A stretch of 37,056 nucleotides of DNA from JALZAA01 sp046724655 (GTDB taxonomy: Bacteria > Actinomycetota > Acidimicrobiia > IMCC26256 > JACDBD01): positions 1-37,056 of the forward strand of contig JBKOWY010000038.1 of assembly GCA_046724655.1 (NCBI GenBank), read 5' to 3'. Positions 31,141 through 37,056 of this stretch are shown here, one piece after another; position 1 is the stretch's first letter, and the number at the start of each line of letters is the position of its first letter. The notes beneath the pieces are model-generated. The model was not told the origin of the DNA, did not search any database, and was given only the letters and a program-made list of their open reading frames with translations. A program made the position numbers and the translations under genes.

Positions 31141-32006
31141 TCACCGACGTGCCCGGGATCGGCGTCGGGCACTGGACCGGTTCCGGCACCGGTGTCACGG
31201 TCGTGACCGTCCCGCCGGGCACGGTGGCGTCGGGCGAGGTGCGGGGCGGCGCGCCCGCGAGCCGGGAGACGGCGCTGCTCGACCCGCACCGCCTGGTCGA
31301 GCACGTCGACGCGATCGTCCTCGCCGGTGGCTCCGCCTTCGGGCTCGCCGCCGCCGACGGCGTCATGCGGGCGCTCGAGGCGCAGGGCCGGGGCTTTGCG
31401 ACCGCAGGCGGGGCGGTGCCGATCGTCCCGGCGGCCGGCGTGTACGACCTCGTCAGCTCGGGCGGCGTCCGCCCCGGTCCCGACGAAGGCGCGGCCGCCT
31501 TCGCCGCCGCTCGGCCGGGAGTGCCGTTCGAGAACGGGCGGGTCGGTGCCGGCGCCGGCGCCACCGTCGGGAAGTGGAAGGGCGCCGAGGACCGGGTGCC
31601 GGGCGGCCTGGGGTCGGCGTCGGCGCGCGTCGACGACGCCGTCGTGGGCGCGCTGGCGGTCGTGAACGCGATCGGGGACGTCGTGGCCGACGACGGCCGG
31701 GTGCTGGCGGGCTCGACGGCCCCGCCGGACACGCCACCGTTCCCGGAACCCCTTCCATTCGAGGAGGGCGAGCACACCACCCTGGTCGTCGTGGCGACGA
31801 ACGCCCGCCTCACCAAGCTCGAGTGCCACCTCGTCGCCCAGTCCGCCCATCACGCGATGAGCCGGACGCTCTACCCGTCACACACCCGCTTCGACGGCGA
31901 CCTGGCGTTCGCTCTGGCCACCGGAGCGGTCGACGCCCACGTCGACCGCCTACGGGTCACTGCCGTCGACGCCGTCGTGGACGCCATCCGGGCCGCGGTC
32001 GCTTGA
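31137..32006 (+). CDS. P1-family (DmpA-like) peptidase, likely CTG start
   Basis: The C-terminal segment EHTTLVVVATNARLTKLECH and HTRFDGDLAFALATG is typical of peptidase family S58/P1, whose members self-cleave to expose a Thr or Ser nucleophile (here probably Thr in EHTT). The start ITDVPGIGVGHW is the normal family N-terminus, with LAGGSAFGLAAADGVMRALE and GAGAGATVGKWKG inside. No ATG, GTG or TTG lies just before ITDVPG. GGGAGG at 31123-31128 is well placed for CTG 31137, which forms a CTGA overlap with the hydrolase stop. GTG 31149 would cut into the conserved start. Length is 289 residues; the specificity is not predictable. Confidence 0.82.
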   Translation: MITDVPGIGVGHWTGSGTGVTVVTVPPGTVASGEVRGGAPASRETALLDPHRLVEHVDAIVLAGGSAFGLAAADGVMRALEAQGRGFATAGGAVPIVPAAGVYDLVSSGGVRPGPDEGAAAFAAARPGVPFENGRVGAGAGATVGKWKGAEDRVPGGLGSASARVDDAVVGALAVVNAIGDVVADDGRVLAGSTAPPDTPPFPEPLPFEEGEHTTLVVVATNARLTKLECHLVAQSAHHAMSRTLYPSHTRFDGDLAFALATGAVDAHVDRLRVTAVDAVVDAIRAAVA

Positions 32007-32061
32007 CGAGACGGGACTGGTCGCTGTCGCAGGCTCCGGCTCCTGCTCCGGCGTCGGCAAA

Positions 32062-32081
32062 GCCGCCGCCTCCGCGGCGGC
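32062..32081. terminator. 8-bp GC hairpin between the P1 peptidase and UDG genes
   Basis: GCCGCCGC (32062-32069) and GCGGCGGC (32074-32081) pair perfectly around loop CTCC. No T-run follows. It lies in an 87-nt gap and overlaps the promoter zone of the glycosylase gene, so it may end upstream transcription weakly or act in regulation. Confidence 0.35.
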
Positions 32082-32082
32082 A

Positions 32083-32088
32083 TACCAT
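32083..32088 (+). promoter_or_regulatory. Candidate -10 of a leaderless UDG transcript
   Basis: TACCAT (TAnnnT) ends 5 nt before the GTG at 32094; no Shine-Dalgarno and no good -35 are seen. Confidence 0.3.
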
Positions 32089-32093
32089 CAGGC

Positions 32094-32702
32094 GTGTCCC
32101 TGCTGGTCGAGCCGCCGCCGTTCGCGTCATTCGCCGAGCTCGAGCGCGAGGCGCTCGCGTGCACGAAGTGCCCCCTGGCGACCCAGGGCCGCACGCAGGT
32201 CGTGTTCGGCGACGGCGATCCCGACGCCGACCTCGTGTTCGTGGGCGAGGGGCCGGGCGCGGAGGAGGACAAGCAAGGCATCCCGTTCGTCGGCCGCGCC
32301 GGCCAGCTCCTGACCCAGCTCATCGAGAGCATCGGCCTCGCGCGCCAGCAGGTCTACATCGCCAACGTCGTGAAGTGCCGCCCGCCCGGCAACCGCGATC
32401 CGCTGCCCGACGAGATCGAGAGCTGCCGGCCCTATCTCGAGGCCCAGCTGACGTTCATCGCGCCGAAGGTCGTGGTGAGCCTGGGCAACTTCGCGACCAA
32501 GCTCCTGCTCGAGACCAAGGAGGGCATCACCAAGCTGCGCGGCCGCGAGTTCCCGTTCGGCTCGAGTGCGGTGTTGATCCCCACCCTGCACCCGGCAGCG
32601 GTGCTGCGCGGAGGAGGCACGACCCTGGCGCAGGTCCGAGCCGATTTCGTGCTCGTGAAGCGGGCATTGCACCGGGCCTCGGCGCAAGGCACACGTGGAT
32701 GA
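32094..32702 (+). CDS. Uracil-DNA glycosylase, family 4 (iron-sulfur)
   Basis: The product is 202 residues with a GTG start. ACTKCPLATQGRTQVVFG and VVKCRPPGNRDPLPDEIESC supply four cysteines for the [4Fe-4S] cluster. Motif A is VGEGPGAEEDKQGIPFVGRA-GQLL, and IPTLHPAAVLR holds the second catalytic motif. It removes uracil from DNA in base-excision repair. The ATGA overlap with tsaE links it to the tRNA-modification genes. Confidence 0.93.
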   Translation: MSLLVEPPPFASFAELEREALACTKCPLATQGRTQVVFGDGDPDADLVFVGEGPGAEEDKQGIPFVGRAGQLLTQLIESIGLARQQVYIANVVKCRPPGNRDPLPDEIESCRPYLEAQLTFIAPKVVVSLGNFATKLLLETKEGITKLRGREFPFGSSAVLIPTLHPAAVLRGGGTTLAQVRADFVLVKRALHRASAQGTRG

Positions 32703-33193
32703 CGTGCGCAGCCCGGGCCGTCACCCACTCGCCCGACGAGACCCTGGCGCTCGCCGGCGCGGCAGGCGAGCTGTTCCGCGCCGGTGACGTTGTGTCCGTG
32801 GCCGGCGACCTCGGCGCGGGCAAGACCGTGTTCGCGCGCGGGGTCGCCCGAGCCCTCGGCGTCAGGGAGCCGGTCGTGAGCCCGTCGTTCACGATCGTGC
32901 GCGAGTACGGCGGGCGCGTACCGCTCGTGCACGTAGACGTGTACCGCATCGGCACGATCCAGGAGCTGCACGACCTCGGCTTCGAGGAGGTCCTACGCGA
33001 CGACGCGGTCACCCTCGTCGAATGGGGTGACGTGATCGACGCGCTGTTGCCCCGCGAGAGGCTCGACGTCAGGCTCGAACTCGCCCCCGACGCTGCCGAG
33101 GACGAGCGCGTCGTCGAGCTCGTGGGTCACGGGCCGTCGTGGTACGAGCGCGCGCCCGACCTGATGGCCCTCGAGACGGTCGGAAGGGCCTGA
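32699..33193 (+). CDS. tsaE: tRNA t6A biosynthesis ATPase TsaE
   Basis: The product is 164 residues from ATG 32699. Walker A is VAGDLGAGKTVFARGVARAL; then VSPSFTIVREY, LVHVDVYRIG, ELHDLGFEEVL and the late VTLVEWGD are family marks. TsaE drives turnover of the TsaB-TsaD complex that makes N6-threonylcarbamoyladenosine at tRNA position 37. The frame is open far upstream inside other genes; this ATG overlaps the UDG stop. The last 25 residues (YERAPDLMALETVGRA) are variable. Confidence 0.94.
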   Translation: MTCAARAVTHSPDETLALAGAAGELFRAGDVVSVAGDLGAGKTVFARGVARALGVREPVVSPSFTIVREYGGRVPLVHVDVYRIGTIQELHDLGFEEVLRDDAVTLVEWGDVIDALLPRERLDVRLELAPDAAEDERVVELVGHGPSWYERAPDLMALETVGRA

Positions 33194-33194
33194 C

Positions 33195-33893
33195 GTGCTG
33201 CTCCTCGGCTTCGACACCGCCACGCCCCAGGTGAGCCTGGCGATGAGCCTCGACGGCGCGGGGGTCGGTGAGCTACGCCTCGGGCACGATCGACGCCACG
33301 CCGAGCATCTCGCGCCCGGCATCGAGTACCTGTGCCGCCAGCTCGAGCTCGAGCTGTCGCAGGTGTCGGGCATCGCGGTGGGCTTGGGCCCCGGGTTGTT
33401 CACCGGCCTGCGCGTGGGCGTCACGACGGCCAAGGTCATGGCGCAGGCGTTGCGCGTCCCTGTCGTGGGGGTGCCGAGCCTCGACCTCGTCGCGTACCCG
33501 CTGCGTCACGCGCGCCGGGTGATCGTCGCGGTGCTCGACGCCCGCCGGGGCGAGGTCTTCCACGCCCGGTACCAGCCGGTGCCGGGGGGTGTGCAACGCG
33601 TCTCCGACTACGAGGTCGGCAGTCCCCACGACCTGGTCGCCGATCTCGTCGCCGCCGGCGACGAAGTGCTGCTGGCCGGCGACGGCGCGCTGCAATACCG
33701 GGATGCGTTCGCCGGCGTGGATCGGTCCGAGCAGGCCGGCCCGTCGTTCGCCGCGCCGAGCGCCGTGGCGCTGCTCGAGCTGGGGGCGGCGCGCATGGAA
33801 CGCGAGGAGTTCTCGTCGCCACGGGACGTGCAGCCCTTGTATCTCCGCCAGAGTGACGCCGAGATCGAGTGGGAGAGGAGACTGGCCTCGTAA
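33195..33893 (+). CDS. tsaB: tRNA t6A biosynthesis protein TsaB
   Basis: The product is 232 residues with a GTG start. LLLGFDTATPQVSLAMSL is the ASKHA nucleotide-fold start, then GIAVGLGPGLFTGLRVGVTT-AKVMAQAL and VVGVPSLDLVA. TsaB lacks catalysis but pairs with TsaD. Its TAA overlaps the rimI ATG. tsaE-tsaB-rimI-tsaD is the normal bacterial cluster. Confidence 0.94.
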   Translation: MLLLGFDTATPQVSLAMSLDGAGVGELRLGHDRRHAEHLAPGIEYLCRQLELELSQVSGIAVGLGPGLFTGLRVGVTTAKVMAQALRVPVVGVPSLDLVAYPLRHARRVIVAVLDARRGEVFHARYQPVPGGVQRVSDYEVGSPHDLVADLVAAGDEVLLAGDGALQYRDAFAGVDRSEQAGPSFAAPSAVALLELGAARMEREEFSSPRDVQPLYLRQSDAEIEWERRLAS

Positions 33894-34450
33894 TGGCGGT
33901 CGCACGCAAGCCCGAGCCGCTCGTCGTCGAAATCGTGCCGATGCGCCGCCGGCACGTGCGCGCCGTGCTGCGCATCGAGCAGCAGGTCTACCCGCGTCCA
34001 TGGACGATGTCGCTGTTCCTGAGCGAGCTCGCGCTGCGCTCGAGCCGCGCCTATTTCGTCGCACGCGTCGGCCGCGACGTCGTCGGCTACGGCGGGCTGA
34101 TGCTGTCAGCTGACGACGGACACATCACGACGCTCGCCGTCGACCCGCGATGGCAACGGCGCCAGATCGCCACGCGGTTGCTGCTGGTACTGGCGCGGGA
34201 AGCGATCACGCGTCAGGCGCGCAGCCTCACGCTCGAGGTGCGGCTCTCGAACCGTCCCGCCCAGGAGCTGTACCGGCGCTTCAGCTTCGCGCCCGTCGGG
34301 GTGCGCAAGAACTACTATGTCGAGACCAACGAAGACGCGCTCGTGATGTGGGCGCACGAGATCCGGCGCCCTGAGTACGCCGAGCTCCTCGCCGGGCTCG
34401 AGCGGCAGGTCGAAGGTGAGACGGTCGTCGAGGAGCCCAAGCGCTGGTAG
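33893..34450 (+). CDS. rimI: GNAT N-acetyltransferase, RimI-like
   Basis: The product is 185 residues from ATG 33893 (TAATG overlap). The GNAT core has VLRIEQQVYPRPWTMSLFLS-EL, VVGYGGLMLSADDGHITTLA-VDP, then WQRRQIATRLLLVLA and LTLEVRLSNRPAQELYRRFS-FAPVGVRKNYY. RimI acetylates the N-terminus of S18 in E. coli; in other bacteria it is less specific. The acetyl-CoA loop normally reads Q/R-x-x-G-x-G/A; here the central Gly is Gln (QRRQIA), a notable change. A 30-residue C-terminal tail is extra. Confidence 0.9.
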   Translation: MAVARKPEPLVVEIVPMRRRHVRAVLRIEQQVYPRPWTMSLFLSELALRSSRAYFVARVGRDVVGYGGLMLSADDGHITTLAVDPRWQRRQIATRLLLVLAREAITRQARSLTLEVRLSNRPAQELYRRFSFAPVGVRKNYYVETNEDALVMWAHEIRRPEYAELLAGLERQVEGETVVEEPKRW

Positions 34451-34454
34451 CAAC

Positions 34455-35459
34455 ATGAGTGTCCGCATCCTCGGGATCGAGACGTCGTGCGACGAGACGG
34501 CGGCGGCGGTGGTGGAGGACGGCCGCCGCGTCCGCTCGTCGGTCGTGTCGAGCCAGGTGGAATTGCACGCGCCGTACGGCGGCGTCGTTCCCGAGCTCGC
34601 GAGCCGCGCCCACGTCGAGCTCATCGATCGCGTCATCGACGAGGCGCTCGTGGAGGCCGGTGTCCTCGATGTGCGCGAGCTCGACGCCGTCGCCGCCTGT
34701 CACGGTCCGGGCCTCGCCGGAGCGCTCCTCGTCGGCGTCAGCGCCGCCAAGGCGCTCGCGCTGACCAGCGGGTTGCCGTACGTCCAGGTCAATCACCTCG
34801 AAGCGCACCTGTACGCCGGCTGGCTCGAGGAGCCCGACCTCGAGCTGCCCCTGGCCGTCCTCGTGGTGTCGGGCGGGCACACGCTGCTCGCCGTCATGGA
34901 AGGCCACGGCAAGTACCGCGTGATGGGCCAGACCGTCGACGACGCCGCCGGCGAGGCGTACGACAAGGTGGCGCGCTTCCTCGGCCTGGGCTACCCGGGC
35001 GGCCCGGCGATCGACCGCCTCGCGGCGGAGGGTGATCCCGAGGCAATCGCCTTCCCGCGCCCGATGCTCGGCGAGGGGTACGACTTCTCGTTCTCGGGGC
35101 TCAAGACCGCCGTCGTCAACCACGTGCGCAAGCATCCGGACATCGAGGTCGGGGATGTCGCCGCGTCCTTCCAGGAGGCCGTGGTCGACGTGCTGACGGC
35201 CAAGCTCGTCGTCGCCGCCGGCGACGCCGAGGCGTCGACGCTGGTGCTCGGCGGGGGTGTCGCGGCCAACTCGCGGTTGCGAGCCCGGGTGGCCGACGCC
35301 GCGGCGGCGACCGGGCGACGGGTGTTCCTGCCACCGCCCGAGCTGTGCACCGACAACGGCGCCATGATCGCCGGGGCGGCCTGGTGGCGCCTGGAGTCCG
35401 ACGGACCGACCCCGCTCGACGCCGGCATCGCCCCGTCGCTGGGGCTGCCGGCGAGCTGA
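34455..35459 (+). CDS. tsaD: tRNA N6-threonylcarbamoyladenosine transferase TsaD
   Basis: The product is 334 residues from ATG 34455. ILGIETSCDETAAAVVEDG is the start, ASRAHVELI and the metal pair NHLEAHLYA follow, then VVSGGHTLL, TVDDAAGEAYDKVARFLGLG-YPGG, FSFSGLKTAV, GGGVAANSRLR and CTDNGAMIA. It transfers threonylcarbamoyl from TC-AMP to A37 of ANN-decoding tRNAs. All family motifs are intact. The open frame begins earlier, inside rimI. Confidence 0.97.
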   Translation: MSVRILGIETSCDETAAAVVEDGRRVRSSVVSSQVELHAPYGGVVPELASRAHVELIDRVIDEALVEAGVLDVRELDAVAACHGPGLAGALLVGVSAAKALALTSGLPYVQVNHLEAHLYAGWLEEPDLELPLAVLVVSGGHTLLAVMEGHGKYRVMGQTVDDAAGEAYDKVARFLGLGYPGGPAIDRLAAEGDPEAIAFPRPMLGEGYDFSFSGLKTAVVNHVRKHPDIEVGDVAASFQEAVVDVLTAKLVVAAGDAEASTLVLGGGVAANSRLRARVADAAAATGRRVFLPPPELCTDNGAMIAGAAWWRLESDGPTPLDAGIAPSLGLPAS

Positions 35460-35484
35460 CGGACCTGTCGTACGCGTGCCCCGC

Positions 35485-35513
35485 TTGCTGCCGGGGCGAG
35501 CGTGCTGTTACCT
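35485..35513 (+). promoter_or_regulatory. Candidate groES promoter
   Basis: TTGCTG (35485-35490) and TTACCT (35508-35513) are separated by 17 nt. The start would be near 35520, directly at the CIRCE operator. Confidence 0.6.
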
Positions 35514-35520
35514 TGGCCGT

Positions 35521-35547
35521 CTAGCACTCGCACCCTTCGAGTGCTAA
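35521..35547 (+). promoter_or_regulatory. CIRCE operator (HrcA binding site)
   Basis: CTAGCACTC, a 9-nt spacer, then GAGTGCTAA. This matches the CIRCE consensus TTAGCACTC-N9-GAGTGCTAA with one mismatch at the first base. HrcA represses heat-shock genes through this element. It lies between the promoter and groES, 38 nt before the ATG. Confidence 0.95.
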
Positions 35548-35585
35548 TGGCCTGAAAACGTGCTCATCGTCGAGGAGGCGCATCG

Positions 35586-35879
35586 ATGAAGCTGCAGCCG
35601 CTGGAGGACCGGATCGTCGTCCGAGCTCAGGAGGCCGAGGAGACGACCACGAGCGGTCTGGTCATCCCCGACACCGCCAAGGAGAAGCCACAGCAGGGCG
35701 AGGTGCTCGCCGTCGGCCCGGGCCGGCGCTCCGAGCAGACCGGTGAGCTCATCCCGGTCGACGTCGCGGTCGGCGACGTCGTCGTGTATTCCAAGTACGG
35801 CGGCACCGAGATCACCGTGGACGGCGAGGACCTGCTGATCCTCACCGGCCGCGACGTGCTGGCCAAGGTCGCGAAGTAG
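35586..35879 (+). CDS. groES: Co-chaperonin GroES
   Basis: The product is 97 residues: KLQPLEDRIVVRAQEAEETT-TSGLVIPDTAKEKPQQGEVL-AVGPG, then DVVVYSKYGGTEITVDGEDL-LIL. The mobile loop (EETTTSGLVIPD) that docks on GroEL is intact. It caps the GroEL folding chamber. No groEL follows; the next gene is on the opposite strand behind a strong hairpin, so groES is monocistronic here and GroEL must be elsewhere. Confidence 0.97.
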   Translation: MKLQPLEDRIVVRAQEAEETTTSGLVIPDTAKEKPQQGEVLAVGPGRRSEQTGELIPVDVAVGDVVVYSKYGGTEITVDGEDLLILTGRDVLAKVAK

Positions 35880-35897
35880 CGACGTCGAGAAGTAACC

Positions 35898-35930
35898 GAG
35901 TAGGGGCGGCGTGAACGACCGCCCCTACTC
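35898..35930. terminator. 12-bp hairpin after groES, bidirectional terminator
   Basis: GAGTAGGGGCGG (35898-35909) pairs perfectly with CCGCCCCTACTC (35919-35930); ACC/GGT outside can extend it across a one-base bulge. It lies between convergent groES and the HTH gene and includes the TAG of the latter. No T-run is present, as in many actinobacterial terminators. Confidence 0.65.
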
Positions 35931-36155
35931 CGGTGTGACCTCGCCGTTGCTGCTCTTGAGCAGGCGGTCGATCTCGTCGGCCCGGAAGCGGTGCTGACCC
36001 CCCGGGGTGCGGAGCGCGGGGAGCCGACCTCGCTTCGCCCACAGGACCACCGTGCGCCGGTCGACCCCGAAGAGCGCCGCCACCTCCGCCGACGTGAGCA
36101 GCTCCTCCTGCTCTTCCGATCGGCGTCGAGCGGTCTCACCGTTGCTGCTGTTCAT
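35925..36155 (-). CDS. BldC-like MerR-type helix-turn-helix protein
   Basis: The product is 76 residues from the ATG at 36155, which has AAGGAG correctly placed upstream; a start at 36206 would add 17 residues but lacks this site. The core ELLTSAEVAALFGVDRRTVV-LWAKRGRLPALRTPGGQHRF-RADEIDRLL is the BldC / excisionase-type winged HTH. In Streptomyces, BldC binds DNA as head-to-tail oligomers and controls development. A role here is unknown. It follows the Pro-rich secreted protein gene by 61 nt, same strand. Confidence 0.85.
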   Translation of the reverse strand: MNSSNGETARRRSEEQEELLTSAEVAALFGVDRRTVVLWAKRGRLPALRTPGGQHRFRADEIDRLLKSSNGEVTPE

Positions 36156-36216
36156 TCCATCTCCTTCGTGCGGTCGCGCTGAAACGCGCTTGGACGTTGC
36201 TTGCACGGAGGAGCGG

Positions 36217-37056
36217 CTAGTCAGGCCGTAGGAGGGGATCGACTAGGGAGCTCGACGCGTACGCGCGCGCGTCCGCACGCAGATGGGTGCGAAGGGGAGC
36301 GTCGTTGCCGCACGGCGTCAGGACGACGGCTGCGTCGGCGGAGCTCAGGTGCGGTGTGTCGCCGTGCGGGCACGGATGCACTGGCAACTGGCCGGGTGGG
36401 GCGCGGACGGGAGTGCTGCTGTCGTCGAACAGCGGGAAGGTGCCGGCGGCGGTCGTCGGGACCAACGTCGACTGCGCGGCGGGAACGGGAAGGACGGCCG
36501 CGGGCGCGAGATGCGGCGACGCGAGCGAGCCGGGAGCCTCGGGCAGAGAGGCGGCGACCTGCGCGGGCTCGGGTCGCTGCGGGTCGGGAGACGGCTCTGG
36601 CGTCACGGGTGGAGGTGACGACGGCAACGCCGCGAGCGCCGAGACCGCGGGCAGCTGGGGCACGCCGCCCACGACGGCCGTCAGCGCGTTCACATCGATG
36701 GTCGGGACGACGACAGGCAGCGCGGGTGTAGGCGTGGCCGGCGTGCCGGGGGTGCCCTCCGGCAACGGGGCCGCGCGCGGGAGGATGCTTTCTGAGACGG
36801 CGGCCGGACCTGCCGGTTCGGCCGGCGTCGAGGGAGCGACGGTGGACGGCGGCTGCGGGGGCGCAATCTTCGGCGACGCGGGCGCGGCAAGCGACACGGC
36901 CGGGAGCTCGCGCAGCAGTGTCCGCAGTTCGACGGGCGCGGGCACTGGAAGTGCAGGCGACCACACCGACACGCCGAGCCCCGCTTCCGACACCGGTACA
37001 CCCGCATCGAGGCCCTGCGGCTCGGCCCTTGCGTCACCGCACGAGAGAACAACGAG
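36217..37056 (-). CDS. Proline/alanine-rich probable secreted protein or lipoprotein (5' end outside window)
   Basis: The frame is open from the window edge to TAG 36217-36219, 279 visible residues. At the edge it reads LVVLSCGDARAEPQGLDAGV, like the end of a signal peptide; Cys in VLSCG could be a lipobox, or cleavage could follow ARA. The rest is low-complexity, rich in P, A, S, T and V (APPQPPSTVAPSTPAEPAGP style), suggesting a cell-wall-spanning or disordered region. The C-terminal 60 residues are less repetitive, with CPHGD and CGND. No family recognised. A GTG at 36993 gives a shorter frame but would lose the signal-like start. Confidence 0.5.
   Translation of the reverse strand, partial: LVVLSCGDARAEPQGLDAGVPVSEAGLGVSVWSPALPVPAPVELRTLLRELPAVSLAAPASPKIAPPQPPSTVAPSTPAEPAGPAAVSESILPRAAPLPEGTPGTPATPTPALPVVVPTIDVNALTAVVGGVPQLPAVSALAALPSSPPPVTPEPSPDPQRPEPAQVAASLPEAPGSLASPHLAPAAVLPVPAAQSTLVPTTAAGTFPLFDDSSTPVRAPPGQLPVHPCPHGDTPHLSSADAAVVLTPCGNDAPLRTHLRADARAYASSSLVDPLLRPD

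Noticed and set aside
1..37056. CRISPR arrays, tRNA or rRNA genes, insertion sequences, phage genes
   Set aside because: No regular repeat-spacer pattern, no transposase-like protein and no cloverleaf-type sequence was found on reading both strands; a tRNA scan was not possible here.

Overview
The window reads as chromosomal DNA of a high-GC actinobacterium. Gene order, GTG/TTG starts, leaderless-looking promoters, actinobacterial-type S3 and L22 tails, a BldC-like regulator and a CIRCE-controlled groES all fit Actinomycetota. A deep branch such as Acidimicrobiia is my best guess, but it is an inference and no species marker was tested. Almost everything up to 35.9 kb is on the plus strand. 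I see no tRNA, rRNA, CRISPR, IS element or phage gene.

Region 1 (1-16.5 kb) is the S10-spc-alpha ribosomal superoperon: end of tuf, rpsJ, then a 310-nt gap with a strong palindrome and a possible promoter, then rplC-rplD-rplW-rplB-rpsS-rplV-rpsC-rplP-rpmC-rpsQ-rplN-rplX-rplE-rpsN-rpsH-rplF-rplR-rpsE-rpmD-rplO-secY-adk-map, a promoter-bearing gap, and infA-rpmJ-rpsM-rpsK-rpsD-rpoA-rplQ. The set is complete and tightly packed, with many ATGA or TGATG overlaps that imply translational coupling. L22 and S3 carry long charged C-terminal tails.

Region 2 (16.5-22.3 kb) continues with truA, rplM, rpsI and glmM. The usual run is interrupted by a ferritin-like/VIT1 iron transporter of the MbfA type and an opposite-strand alkaline-phosphatase-superfamily enzyme whose metal-site order looks circularly permuted.

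Region 3 (22.3-26.5 kb) holds an opposite-strand NTF2/SnoaL-like gene with a decayed second copy, then a 1143-residue GlmS-like protein. That protein has all the expected glutaminase and isomerase motifs but is almost twice the normal GlmS length because of insertions and a C-terminal extension. Next to glmM it presumably supplies glucosamine-6-phosphate for UDP-GlcNAc and peptidoglycan.

Region 4 (26.5-35.9 kb) is a housekeeping run: acpS, nnr, a CBS-pair protein, alr, an alpha/beta hydrolase, a P1-family peptidase, a family 4 uracil-DNA glycosylase, the tRNA t6A genes tsaE-tsaB-(rimI)-tsaD, and a lone groES behind a promoter and CIRCE operator. Region 5 (35.9-37.1 kb, minus strand) has a BldC-like HTH protein and the 3' part of a proline-rich secreted or lipoprotein gene.

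The least explained material is the giant GlmS, the permuted phosphatase, a set of palindromes (two of them, with TTTTGGCG arms, end 4-5 nt before the start codons of truA and acpS), and a three-way alternative hairpin between rpsC and rplP. No wholly new multi-gene system is evident.
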